Shown here piece by piece: positions 36,101 to 49,253 of a stretch of DNA of 64,000 nt; position 1 is the stretch's first letter, and each line of letters begins with the position of its first letter. This stretch comes from Nemopilema nomurai (taxonomy: Eukaryota > Cnidaria > Scyphozoa > Rhizostomeae > Rhizostomatidae). The notes beneath the pieces were generated by a model. That model ran no database searches. It was not told where the DNA came from and worked only from the letters and a program-made list of their open reading frames with translations. The stretch is from assembly GCA_003864495.1 (NCBI GenBank), contig ML133409.1, positions 398,966-462,965 on the forward strand, in the 5' to 3' direction. Both the position numbers and the translations under genes were made by a program.

Positions 36101-38058
36101 TGCAGAAAAGCTAGGGTAAAAGAGCAAGAGTTTGGACCACACATGCAAACGAAACTGTCAAATAAACATCACAGTGGCTGTAAAGAAGCGGCATCGCATT
36201 GTCGGGCTGAAAGCCTGAGTCATGCAGTCTTTTGGATTTATTCGGACCCTGTAGTTCACTGGCAGAGGCGCACATGCATGTTATTACAATCGACTGTCTT
36301 CAAGTAAAGACAACAGGCTTGGAGGCAGATATGCAGTGATGCCCTGTACACTGTATGCCCAGCTGTCAAAGAGAACTTAAAAGAGAGTTAGCCGAGGGAG
36401 TGTTCGCTCTGAAATGATTTGCTTACTCAAGCACCCATGCGTCAGGTGCAAACTTTACCGCTTCAGAACGCAATATTACAACAACGTTCCTTAACCTGTT
36501 TAATTGAGAATTCAAATTGCACATAGAACAATGGCTACTTTCTTGCATGACTGGAATTGACGGCGATTAATGACTGTTAGTTCTTCTTGCATTAATAATG
36601 AAGCTGGTTACACATTATTTCTAATTTGTTATTTGTGACTGCTGTTCTAAGCACAGATTTTAATGTTGGTGAACCCGAAATGCAATCTTTAAACGGCTTT
36701 TTCCATTGCGAGAAAGGTTTGGAGACCTATACTATTAAATAACTTTTTATTGTTCTAAAAGCAATGGCTTTGCATGTTCGGTCCCTTTAAAACCTTTTGT
36801 CCATATAGGCCCTGTTTTGTAGCAGATAAGATTCATGACGTCAGAAGCCCAACGGCGCTGAACCTCAGTGCCCAGAATTCTTTGGTCAAGTCATGGTTTC
36901 CCATAACATGCAACTATAATTCAAAAACAGCTGTCACTTCTACAAAGATTAAAATATTTGACATATTACCAATTTTCCCATCATAACTCCAATCACCTGC
37001 CATGCCTGCGGAAAACAAAACAAAAAACAAAATAATGTGCATGAGCCTTGAGTATGCTAACAGAAAAAAACTGTTTATACGGAGAATTTGGTTAAATTTC
37101 TAAAAAGCTAGTAGCAGAACAACTTGAAATTCGAATCCTAAGCCTAAAGTCTTTGACAGCCAACATCAAGCCCCAAGATTGTTAGGTCTCAATTTCTGTT
37201 ATTTGTATTTTTCAAATATACACATTTTTGCGTTCAATTCAAAGTTTGTACTCTTTAAATACTTAATTTAAACCGAAGATGCATTCTGTTTCTTGAATGA
37301 AAACCTGTTTCTTGTTCAAAAGTTTAAGAAACACACAGTAACATTTGAGCTAGCATTTTGATTGAGTCAAGCAAGAGAAGACTCAAAGATTGAACTTACA
37401 AATACCCATCACATGTTTCAAAAAGCTTGATCGATAGATGGCTTACTATTACTTGGAAAGGCCTACTTACGTCAACGTTACATTTTTGGACTTTTAATTG
37501 CAAAGACTTTAGGGCAGAAAATGATTGTTAAACCAAATTAGTTATATACTTTTGTATGTAATTGAGATATTGATTAAACAAACTATGTTAAGGTGGAGCA
37601 GGATGAAAGCTGAACACAAAAAGTTCCAAAATATACTTCATCAACGGTAAGTTTCTAATGTAAATGGACTTGCAATCACCAGAATTTGAACATGTTTGGT
37701 TGCTTTTATTTGAAAAAAAGCTCATCCTAACTAACAAATGAAGTGTCAGTACTGATTTGAAATAATAGAGTACAGCGGTGTTAATAGTATTGGCAAACTG
37801 TTGTGATAAACGATAAACGGAAGCAGCGTCGGTAGCAGCTTGGACTAATCTTTGCAATTTACTACAATGCTTCAACACCAAAACCTCACTAAAGATTGTA
37901 CGGGAACCGCAACTAAGATTAAGTGACGAAAATTCAGACCTTGTTTAATTTTTAATAGAATTCATCAAGGTGGTGATTTCTTGTTTGTTAAAAGTCAATA
38001 GCTTACATGTAGCGAGACAGCTACCAAAAATCACCAGCAAGGCAACCACGCCACTCAT
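33200..38058 (-). CDS. Secreted alpha-carbonic anhydrase 1 (complete, 8 exons)
   Basis: Zinc enzyme interconverting CO2 and bicarbonate. Exons (minus): 38058-38007, 37005-36970, 36021-35809, 35544-35447, 34795-34706, 34167-34104, 33875-33718 and 33313-33200; all phases agree, 274 aa. The first exon is a signal peptide ([16 protein letters not shown]). Then come [18 protein letters not shown] and NNGHSAQV (proton-shuttle His), HFHWGSK (two zinc His), MHFVHM (third zinc His) and [19 protein letters not shown] (Thr gate). The C-terminus ends [11 protein letters not shown], about ten residues, then stop. There is no TM or GPI-type tail, so the enzyme should be secreted and active. The loop before HFHWG lacks the usual SGGGL-type residues. 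It lies head to head with carbonic anhydrase 2. Confidence 0.93.
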
Positions 38059-41000
38059 CTTCGCTGTTTCTTCCAGGAATGGAATGCTTCACTAATAAGA
38101 AAGCACGCTAAAATTAACAGAATTGATATGAGCCACTAAATGGAACAAATTGCCTATTGGGTGCACATTTCTATTCTATTAATGCCGTCTACGCAAATAG
38201 GGATTGGTGTGATAATAGTTTAAAAGGAACGCTCGAAAATTCTCTTATTCTTAAAATGATCTGGGTGCTATATGAGTCTGTGCAAAATACATTATCTCAA
38301 CCTGCTCGTTCCTGTATGACTGGTTAAAAGAATGCCTCCCCTTCGAGAAAAATGACATTCAGTTTTTATATGCCTGCTAAGAACAGCAAAGGAACGAAAA
38401 AACGGCAATATACAAAAGTATAAATGGACCTTTTCGGACCAGGCAATGAATAAATTGATGTATTGCAACGAGTCTGTTAATTATGGTAGCAAAGCTATGA
38501 CTCAATCACTTTCCTGTTCATTGTGCAACCCATTAAAGTCAACAAAAGAAACGTACAATTAGTAAAGGTAATGTAATGTTACCAGTATAACAGAGAAGCC
38601 AGTAAATCTTCCTCGTCTGCCCTTTCAGTGCATTACCAAAAGACAAGTGCCTGTACCGACTGGTCTCTCTACCTTTGACTGATTCGCTTAGCAGGTTTCT
38701 TCAACTGCATTGACCTTCCTAAAGAGCTACGGCACCTGTGCAAGCCTTGTTGATTAGAAATTACGTGGTTGTGCCCCCACCGTCTCGGAAAACATGGTTT
38801 TGTGGCTTTGTGCCATGGTGAAGTCAGGGGGGATAATTTTGATTAGGTTAGGACTAGGGTAGGGCTTCAGGTATTATTCATTTCATACTTCAGTAAAAAA
38901 ATCAGTTGTTTTCATATATTTGGATGAGCTAGAAAGGTTTTAAGAAACTGTTGGTTTTCTAGGCGCATGACGTTCATACATCCAGCCAACAACCCTAGAT
39001 AGGTTGGTTCGTTTCTAGGAATAATAGAAAGGCCTATTTATTGCCCAAGCATAACTCTCTAGTGTTTGTCAGACCTTTCATATTTTCTGCCACTACTTCA
39101 AACAGCCATATCATTTACCTGTTCTCAACTCACTCCAAATCTAAGCATTGAGTACTAATTTACTTATCTTCCTAAACAGTGCCTCATAAAGTTCATGAAG
39201 ATTAAAGATAAGACCTTTTGTGAGAAGGGTGTGGCTAGAAGCAAGTGAGACCATCAAAGAGAACATCGTTTTGATATTCCTTTGGCTACACTGTATGCAA
39301 CTGTACACTTGTCTCATTTTTAATGCTTGCCTTTCTAAGATTCGGTTTCAAAATGAGAATTTGAGCTTTAGATTTGGGAAAATATATTACCCAACAGCGG
39401 CAAATTTTTGTGACCAGATGCACAATAAAACGCAGTTTGTAAACAGTGCCTTGGAAGCCATTTCTCATGAATTTGCTCTAAAAGAAAATGCATTAATGCT
39501 GTCCTAACTTTGTTACGGATACAGTAGAGCGTGAAATCAGTCATGCTTTTAGCTTAAACAAGCCTATGGTGTTTTGCGAGTTTTAAAAGCATTGTTTTAA
39601 AGCTTTTATCAGTGGATCAAAATGTTTCAGGAAAACATGAATCAATATTTCAAAACTCCAAGCCCCAGGTGCTCTATAGACTATAAAGGAGTTTTCGGCC
39701 TTGCATCACTTCAAGGTAAAGCAGCTTTCGTAACAATAACAAAGTTCATACACGGAAATCAAGCACAAGTTCTAGATAATTGCTTTGACATTAAAATGAA
39801 TAATGCAAAATACCTGATATCCCGTATCCTGTAAGATGATAGCTTATGGAACCACCTTGAGCTTTCTTGAATGTCTTCCTGTGGTGTGCAATGCAAGTCT
39901 CGAAGTACAAATCACTTATGCTTAAACCACGCTGCCTTGGATACACTTTGTAATTTACTACACCTTTAAAGAAGATCTGTTGAAGAATGTGTTTATATCA
40001 ATGACGTCATTACATGCGGCATCTTTGACAGAGAGGCAGTGTTGCACGTTCTTTGTGCCCCGGTAGTACTTTTGTCGCCATGACATCAAGTAACACTTCG
40101 TTTGGATTTTGTCAGTTTTCCTATGCAACAGCTTAGTAACTGTGACAAAAGTTGGCTTCTCTGTTTAAAGCATGCAGGTCGATCAATGACGACATTATAT
40201 ACCTCAAACCTAATAACTTAAGTTTCAAGCAGTCCCGATTCCCGACTAATTTGATGGTGTCATTATGTTATGTTGATGGTCTCGTGAGCGGTATGGTGTC
40301 AAGAATGAAGGGTGAACGGGGTATTCATGGAAAACCCATTAAGGAGCACTACAGGGCTCCGTTTTAAGACCAATTCTGTTCAACTGCGACGGTTTGTTTC
40401 TGCTAATGTAAGAGACCAAAATCTGTAGAAAAAAGGAAGAATATGGAACAATTTGGTCAACTGATTCTAGTGCCGAGGCCGTTATCACAAAGTCTGTGAA
40501 GTAGAATTTTACAATAATGGGCGGTTTCAAAACTCATAAAACTCAATGAGAATTACCATTCTTTCTTTTGATTTGCTAAGTTTCTTCGTAAGTTGCAATA
40601 AGCTCTTCCCCTACCACTACGTCACTAAAGGCCAGTAGGAGCTGTCTGCACTAGAACCAGACATACGGCGATCTTTTCTTTCTTTCCAGTTCGCATTTTT
40701 GCCTCCTCCAGTGAAGGATGCTCCACTCTGCAGTCTGCATGACGACAAGTCATTCAACTGTTTGTATTACTACCAGTCCTTTGAAGTCATTCAGCCAAGT
40801 CATGTTCAAAAGACCCATGCAGTGGCCTATTCTACAGACTTGTTCCTTCATGATTGGTTCTACAGCTTCAGTATGGCACAATACAGAGAAACCATGTAGA
40901 GTCGAGAGACAGTTATAAATTTTCTCCTGCTGCAGTTTTTAGAATTCAAACCTCCCTCATTAACAACTCAGAACACCTGCACTAACCTTCACTGCTTATA

Positions 41001-42066
41001 GCCATAAAACAAATGGCACAGTTGCCCGATTGCCAGTTGTAATGTACGATTGATAGTATGCATCTGTCATCTACCTCTTTATCTAACTCATGTTTTTTCC
41101 TAAAGCTATCCCCTCCTTCTTTCTTTATGTTTCTCCTTCGTTGTCTTCCTCTTTGTCAAACACAGCATTTTCCGCGTCGTCCATGCTACAGGCTTCCCTT
41201 GGCTAGTTTGTAGGGCTTCCTCTTTTGTCATTCCGGCTCACATAGTCTGACTAACAGCCATCCTCTGAAAAATTTGAGCCTCTTTCTAGAATTTTTAGGG
41301 AAAATGTCCTTTCTCATTTTGATCGTCTTTTCTTCAACAACGCATGCGCGTTGCTCACCAACCACATGTAATCATGAAAAATGACTGCACATCATAATTG
41401 AATTCTGTGATTTTTTATAGCTATTTATAATCGCTCCGCTATTAATTCACTGAAATCAAGGCCAAAGTGAGCGCATTATGGGCAAATTCAGTTCTCTGCT
41501 TCATTCTTGAGTATACACAGCGAATTGAAAGTGGATTAATTTGACACTTTTTAATGGCAATAATTTAATTAGCTGCGCTCAAAATGACAGGAAGATGACA
41601 GAAAGAAATTCACTTGTGATCCGAAATTTTTTAGGGTTGTGAGAAAGGGCGTGTAATTGGCTTGGCTGTATTTTGCATTGTCCATTCACCGTTCACTCAT
41701 TTTTTCTTCAAGACGAGTCCAAGTAAAGGGAAAGTCTTCCTGTCTACATACCAAAAGGATTGGCATAAGTATATGATAATATAAGTATAATGAGAATCTA
41801 GTTTGCCAAGTAATATAAAAACTTCATATCAAATATCAAAATTTCAAATTTCGTTGACGATTTCGATTTTATATCAGCAAGTCATTCACTCTAGACTTTT
41901 TAATCGGCACAACTAGACTTTTGTCTGAGTAAGAACGCAGTGAGTATAAATAGAAGGACAACATCCAAGTCACCGAAGCATACAATTGTTCGGATTGTGG
42001 CGGTTCTTATGTCAACCATATTATTAACCTTCACGTTCCATTAGTTGGAAACTGTATCAGAACACG
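38059..42066. other. Shared upstream region of two divergent carbonic anhydrases
   Basis: A 4-kb interval between divergent starts, so it holds both promoters. A consensus TATA box serves the right-hand gene (41945-41952). A TATAAAAA on the minus strand at 38363-38356 could serve the left-hand gene but is about 300 bp from its ATG. Short open frames at 39220-39507 and 40699-40918 have no similarity I recognise. Confidence 0.5.
41945..41952 (+). promoter_or_regulatory. TATA box of carbonic anhydrase 2
   Basis: TATAAATA, preceded by GAG and followed by GAAGG, lies 115 bp upstream of the ATG at 42067. This predicts a transcription start near 41975 and a 5' UTR of about 90 bp. Confidence 0.6.
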
Positions 42067-45000
42067 ATGGTTCTCCAAGTGTGTTTGGTAGCAGCTTACT
42101 GCATTGCTCTCACAGGTAAGAGACTTTGTTTCAAATTCATATTCCCCTTCATATTCAACTGTTACCTTACCAGGGATGTAGTGGTTAGGGGCTCGAGGGG
42201 GCTCAGCCCTTATTGCTAAAATTTTCGAGAAAATCGACTAAGCTTCCTTCATTATTCGCGCTTAGAAAGAGTAAAACTGAACAATTGAACACTTTGTTGC
42301 AATACCGCGAGGCAAATTATCATAAATCAACTCTCGTGTTGGATAGAAAGAAAGCCTTCAAATTGAAAAGTTTAGACGAGTTTCTTTTTGTATACTCTCG
42401 AGGGCATGGATTGCGCATAAGGAACTTTATTTTAAGCAATATCTCTGACACCATGCTTACTCTTGGTAATGTCACAGAGATGTTCTAAATAAAGTTTAGC
42501 CTGAAATGGGACGAAGCGTAGACACATTCAGCCAGTGGCGTGCCGAAGGGCTTTTGAGTGGAGGGTGTAACATGAGAAATTTACCGACAGGGTTGATTAA
42601 GATGTCTAAGCTGGATATAACAAAAGTGCAAATCTAATTTTTCCACGAAATACCGACACGCTGTTATAGTTGTTTCAACTTTTACCGACAGGCAAAAATT
42701 ACCGACGGCTTCTACAAAACACCCCCACACCCTCTACTTCGACACGCCCTCTAGATAAACGCCCTCTACAGCATCCAACATCGGTGCAGATGTTTAGAGT
42801 TTGAGAATAGTCACTTCTACAGTTTCGTAACCTTCTGATCACCGTTGGACTCAGTTTATAGGGGTCCTATGATAGAACCCTTGTAGAACAAAATCTCAGT
42901 ACAATATTTCTTTAATCGCCTCCAAGGGGGTTGATTGGTATGTCTTGATGCATAAAAATCGATTATTTCCTCGAAATCTAACTTTATGTCCCTATGAATA
43001 TATATTTAAACTGATGCATTAAAACGAGGCTCACTCGTAGAGCTAAGGTAGAAATTCTTTACATAGCGGAGAACAGAATTCGCTCCTTCCATAGCTGCGC
43101 TTGTTGCAGGGATGATGAGAGGGATACGCAGGATCACAAATACGTTTGTGAAGAGCATCTGCTGTTTCTCAAGGTCGAAAGATCTTATCCGTTTGAAGTC
43201 CAGGGAAGATTGTGCAGTATAGAAAAAACTGAGTTTATGTTTGTGCTCCATTGCGTTGTAGCAGGGGAGGGGCCTATTGCAACACCTTCAATCCATATCC
43301 TTAAGCGCAAAACTCAGTAGAAAATAATCATTGCTCTGCAAAAATAGGGCCCCTTGCGGCTCCCCCTTTGAATCCGGCACTGCTAAGGCAAATTAACCTG
43401 GGCGAAAAAGTGGCGTGTTCGCTGAGTTCATCCGACTGAATCCTTGTACCTTCAATCACGTTCAACTAGAAAGCAGTTCTAGAAAGCAATATCAAAGCAG
43501 TGCTGGGCTTAGCCACACCGCAGTTTTGTTGGATTGTAAAAGAGCTAGACCTACAATACACTTAACCTTTTCGCCTGAAGACAGAGACACCCTTAACTGA
43601 GTTAAAAAGCTTAGTTACCAATGTTTATGAGAATAACATTTTTATGCGCGGACAAACAGAATTGATATGTAGATCTACCAAATAGATTTTGGCATGGAAG
43701 ACATAGTTTAGCTGTTCCTTACGACGATCCCTCACTATTCCGGACCCTTGGCACCACAAAGGTCATGTTTAGCGATCAGTCTTTGAAAACAGATTTGAAA
43801 CTCAAGGGCGACCTCTTATGAAGAAAGCACGCAGCAGAAGAGAAGTCTCGTTGCCTTATAAAGAAAAGATAATTCTATTTAGATTATACCTCTGCTGATT
43901 TTTTTCTCGATATGCCTTGAGAAGCAAATTATGATATTGAAGTTCGCAGACTCGGATTTGCCTCTATCAAGAACGTGTATTACTAAATCTTGGTCTTGAG
44001 CGAGAATTATTTTATGTCATTCCCCAAAGTGTGGTAGATCTGAAACACGTTGAACATATTGACGAAAGAAGTAAAATGAAAACAGTAAATTTAGAGAGAC
44101 TTATTTCGACTAATGTACCGGGATCATGGGCATGAGTTAAATCATGGCGAATATTCATAAACACAGTTCATCATTTTAGCAATGGGTTTATCGTTTTTTT
44201 TAGTTGGCTCATCATCTTGGAGCTACAGTGGGACCAATGGTAAGACATTTTAACGGTTGCTTGGTCAATTTTCTTTGAATTATCTGCTTATTTTTAAAGC
44301 ATCTTCAGTATCAACACAACAAAAACATGTTTTACGCTATTGACGTCTTTCTTCATCTTAACTATAAGAGACATTGAGAAACACAAGGCTTTGATTTATT
44401 ACTAGCTTATAAGATTATTAAAAAGCTTATTTATGTGTGTGTGTGTGTATGTGTGTGGTGAATGCTTGGTGAGACATTTGTCTCGCGAGCTAAGAAACAA
44501 GAAATTAAACTGGCTTAATCTTTTCCGCTTCGTGAGTCACTTTGCGTGCTGTGAAAACCATCTTTAAGACATCATGCTTTTTCATAACCTCCTTCTGTCT
44601 AGCAAACATTGCTATTTCATCAAACGCTAGATGTTCACAACTTCAAGCAAATCCTATAAACAAAAAGTGCCAAGATAGTACTTGGTTCGTTAGTGGTACT
44701 CGTATATCATAAATCGTCTCATACTTGTCTTCATAAAACTTTATTTGAAATCCTTTATGGTATACACTGCGAAGCACTTGATGCGTTCGTCTGAATTTAA
44801 GGTCAAAGTCATTGGGCAAAAAAGTACCCAAACTGTGCCAAGAGCCGACAGTCACCTATAAACATAGAGAGTGAGAGAACCTGCTACCAGTGGAGACGTC
44901 TTAGGCTCCACTACGAGGACCCGTCATCAAGACTAGGGTTCTCCCTGGGGAACAATGGGCACTCCGCTCAAGTCACACTGAGCAACATCGGTAACCGCTA

Positions 45001-48000
45001 TGTTCACGTTTTTGGTAAGTACACGTTCAAAATACAGCGACAATAGATGTTATTACAAGTTTCTAAAACTATTTGAAATTATAGATGCTCATCCTCCAAG
45101 CCTGTCATGGAGTTATCCATATTTCTTTACTTAGACAAAATCCCATGTGTGTTTTGATGAAGCAACGTTATCCTTTATGCTGCATATAAAATATAAACTG
45201 TGCGGAAATGTCTTTGCCTCAGATCATTACTAGCTTAGAAAGAATTTTTCTTTGGTTCCTTAACAATGTTCAGCTCCTTTCGTGTTTAAATGTCTGGAAT
45301 CAATAGCATGAAACGGTCAACTGAGCTTTGAGGTTATTTGGTATCTGTTCAACGAGCCCCCATTCTCTAATAAAACCGTGATTAACAGCGAAAAAGAGAC
45401 ATTTGCCTCATGATACTCTTTACAATGTGCACTGTGTTTCAAAGTTAAACGTGAAACCGTAGATTATTTCTTATTCCAAAAATTATGTTACTTCTCGTGT
45501 TACCTGCTCTACATTGCTCTTGTATGAAATTTCAAACGAGAGAATGCTTCCACACGTGTGTTCTTAGGCAGGGAGTTCAAGCCCCTCCAGGTTCATTTCC
45601 ATTGGGGAAGTAACAACGGTCATGGATCGGAACATACGCGCGACTTTCGGCGATACGCAGGAGAGGTAGGCTACGCCTTTAAGCACTCTTGTCTCATGGC
45701 AACCGGTCATTTGACACTTTATGGTAAATCCTTCTTTTTGTGCCGCGTCCGTTAGAGATCTTCACTACAAATTGTACGTTATCCAATTAAATTTGCATAA
45801 TATAGATCATTGTACGTAAACTTCTACTACCTTTCATCTTCCTCGTGCTCCCTTCCTCTCTCTAAGTACTTCGAATCTGCTCCGAAATCCCAAATTTCAA
45901 CCTGTCCCTTTACGGGCATAAAGGTAATTGCTGCAATTTGTGCATCAAAAGACAAATGTTTCCACCGATAAACGAAAAAAAATTTCTAGAGCTAAAGACT
46001 CAAACGATAACTCTGATATTTAGTATCATCCCTGATAACACTGATTATTAACTCCGACAAAAATGCCTATGATTAGTAATTTACTCCATTCTTGTGAATA
46101 TTGCTGTAAAAATTGCAGTAAGTTGTGCACGATATCACAACAAGCTTTTTTTAAAACAATACCATTAATTTTTTTAAAAAGATGCCATTAAATTTTTTAA
46201 AAAGATACCATTAATTTTTTTAAAAAGATACCATTAATTTTTATCAAAAGATACGTATTTCTGTCATTCACGTTAATACCATTTTCGAACTATCAGAATA
46301 TATTTACATTGAAGAGTCAAATTATATCCTAGGAACTTAAATTTTCTCTCGTATATATCATAGACAACCAAGACTTCGTATATTCAATCTTTCACCAAGC
46401 GTTTTGCAGTGCTTGTTGCATAATTGACCATTTGCAAACTTCCTTTACTTGGAGGAAGATATTATTTTCTAAAAGCACTAAAAGCAAGGAAAATCGTAAT
46501 CAAATAATTGTAACAACCAATCTGCTTTGGGAAATCGAGCAAAAACGTAATTCTAAAATACAGTAACAAGGCAGCGAGACGAAATTAACCATAAAAGACA
46601 ATGAGCCATTCGTATGCGTTGTTTGAAAATAATCTGTTAAGAAGGAATTTTACTTTTGTCACTCCGATATGTAATGTACTTCCTTGGATATATAGATCCA
46701 ACTGACTCAAATTCTTTAGCTATTTGGCTACACTAAGAAGTAATGAGTTTTGGCTGATTCAAATTGTTTTTTCTATGCAGATGCACTTTGTCCATATGAA
46801 TACTGCGTATAAAACAGCTGCAGAGGCGAAAAAACACAGCGACGGCCTTCTTGTGCTTGGTACTTTCTTGACAGTAAGTAAACTCGCGATAAAGATCTGG
46901 GCATTTTAAGCATCGTTCATTTCATGCATGGAGCAACACTGCATTCTACTTGGTCGATAAAACATCAATGAAGATTTACTGTCAATTAATTTTGATAGCA
47001 AGGGAGTGACTCAGTTGCCATTTAATGATGCTGTGTAACCATAGTTGCAACAAACTCAAAACGGTACATGATGTGTACATCATCTAAAGTCTCAAGATGC
47101 ATGTAAAACGTCTGAAGTTTCGACCAGCGTGCTTTAAGAGACTACCAATCTCTTTGTAGGTTCTGCTAATTTGCTAAATAGATTCTTATAATATTATCAG
47201 ATTTCTGCTACAATTTCTGAGTTTGATAGAAGAAATTTTGCAGTGGTGTCAATACATTACAGATAGCAGTTCTTAATGGAAAGGTCCTAACGAGTCTCAT
47301 ATAAAAACAAGGGGCCTCTACTAGATTTGAAAAAATTTGGCTCCTTTATGAACAGGATCTAAAATGTGTCACCAAGGAACGGCTTTTCTAGCCGGCACCT
47401 CTGAATTGTAAGTTGCTTCTGAAGGCAGCTTGAATTGTAAATTAAACAAAAAAAGGCGAAGAGCATTGAAGTCGCGTTCAAAGTAAACGTCAATCATGTT
47501 TAAATGATGATGAAATTTCTATGCTTAATTTATATTTTTGGTACATTATAGGTCGATAATTTCGAAAATCTTGAGTTGGCACCAATATTCAACTCCTTGC
47601 ATAAGATAAGAAAACAAGGTAATGTACAATTAGAGCCTTGCTCCAAAAGCCCTAAGTTCTGATTTTATGACATCGTTCTATACGATTTGATAAATAATCA
47701 TGTTTTCTTCTGGAGAATGAGTCTAAGACTGTTTACGGTAATGAGCGCTGTAGCTTCTAGCTCTGGCAAACAGACACGCCCCGTTTGAATGTGCCGATTG
47801 GGATATTGTTTCAGGGACGTTTAGGCAACTGTGTTCTGCTACTCCATCTAGTCATCATAATGATAGTCATCATCCAGTCATCACAATCCGTTGGTCGATG
47901 GGCATAAAGTTTAAAGAGCCCATTTCTGCCCAGAACGCATAGGTTTATCTCCTCTCATGACACCTCATTAGGTTCGGGGCGTCGGCAATGTTGAAAGTTC

Positions 48001-49253
48001 AGTTCTGTTATCAGGCGTAAACAAGGTTCTTGTCAAGAGCTTTTTAGATGGTGAATCGCCATAGTTGAAAACTCAGCACTAATGGATCAGTATATAAAAC
48101 CCTACAATGTGGGTCATGACGTTAGTTAAAAATAAAAATAGAAAAGGAACGATGTTTATAATTGAAACTTTCTGAACACATATGTGAAGATGCGTAGAAA
48201 GAGCTGCGTAGGCACTGCCTACTACGTCTTTGAGCTTAATTGTTTCATTTTAGGCAGGAAAACAAAGATTACTGGTTTGAACCTGATCGACTTGATGCCG
48301 TACGAAAAGACAGAGTTCTTTTTCTACAGCGGCTCATTGACAACCCCAGGATGTGACCAAGCAGTCTTGTGGATTGTGTTCAAGGACACAGTTGAAGTGT
48401 CTCCAAGACAGGTTTGTGGCCCTATGAAAACTGGAATAACAGGAACCTCTGTTCACTATCATCTGCAGTCGCCCTGTTCGGATCTATCTTAAATCAAGTT
48501 TGTGACAATTGAATTGGCAAATATTGTGTCTCGCGTGTTGGCACTGTTTACAATGTTGGCACTTCCTTCGATCATATTGAAGCAAGAGAAGCTTCCAAAA
48601 CTTCAGAGTGGTCTAGCTTATTCTAGGCTTGTTAAATTTTCCATCCTTTTGTCGTCATTGACCAACACATGTGAGGAGGTTAACTCTGTCGCAAAAGAAT
48701 AGTTGACTGAGACTTCTATAGAACAAAAGGGTAGATGAAAAGGTTTCATGCTTGACAAAGCTCTATTGAAATATTTGTAAAAAGAGTTTTTAGTTTATAT
48801 TTCCTACACTTCATGACAAACGCTTCTTAATGTTTCTTATACTTAATGCAGAAAGAACTTCATTGGAGTTTTTGGTGAAGGGTCTAAATACTGGGTTGAT
48901 AAAGGACAAAAGCTTTGCGCTCACCTACGCCTTAAAATTCTGTACCTCCCATTAAGAATCTACAATATGAATCCACTTTTCCTATTTATTGTCTCAACTC
49001 TAACTACGCATTTTTTAATTCTATTTTAATTATTTGGAGCAAATATTGAAATCGAAATTGGTATTTATCCTAGATCAAACAATTGAGAATGCTGACATAC
49101 GGAGGAGCACATGGAGCTGTCAGGCGGCTGGTAAACAACTACCGGTCGACCCAGGCCACGAACGGGCGGAAGGTCTACCGTTCGTTCCATTTGCCAGGGT
49201 GGTCAAGGCGTTTGCTTAAGTGGGAATTTCAAAAGTTCTTTTTCAACAAATAA
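42067..49253 (+). CDS. Secreted alpha-carbonic anhydrase 2, third exon shortened
   Basis: Exons: 42067-42115, 44204-44239, 44868-45014, 45568-45665, 46781-46873, 47552-47618, 48254-48411 and 49074-49253; 275 aa, all phases consistent. It has a signal peptide (MVLQVCLVAAYCIALT), [48 protein letters not shown] and a basic C-terminus (LPGWSRRLLKW). The three zinc His and the Thr gate are present. The third exon is 147 bp against 213 bp in carbonic anhydrase 1. It starts at a plausible acceptor but lacks about 22 residues, including the Cys and QSPIDI, which I could not find elsewhere in the intron. Either the enzyme is divergent, or the exon was damaged in the genome or assembly. The last exon is longer than in its neighbour (180 against 114 bp). 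Confidence 0.85.
44431..44459. repeat. GT microsatellite
   Basis: An interrupted run of GT dinucleotides in an intron of carbonic anhydrase 2. Confidence 0.85.
46158..46252. repeat. Tandem repeat, four copies of about 27 bp
   Basis: Four units of GATACCATTAATTTTTTTAAAAA, with small changes, in an intron of carbonic anhydrase 2. Confidence 0.85.

Noticed and set aside
39220..40918. Open frames of 60-95 codons between the carbonic anhydrases
   Set aside because: These are chance-length frames with no splice structure or recognised similarity.
44643..44855. Minus-strand 70-codon frame VTVGSWHSLG...
   Set aside because: It looks protein-like and has an acceptor, but no family was recognised and no neighbouring exon was found. 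It is described under the carbonic anhydrase 2 finding rather than called a gene.
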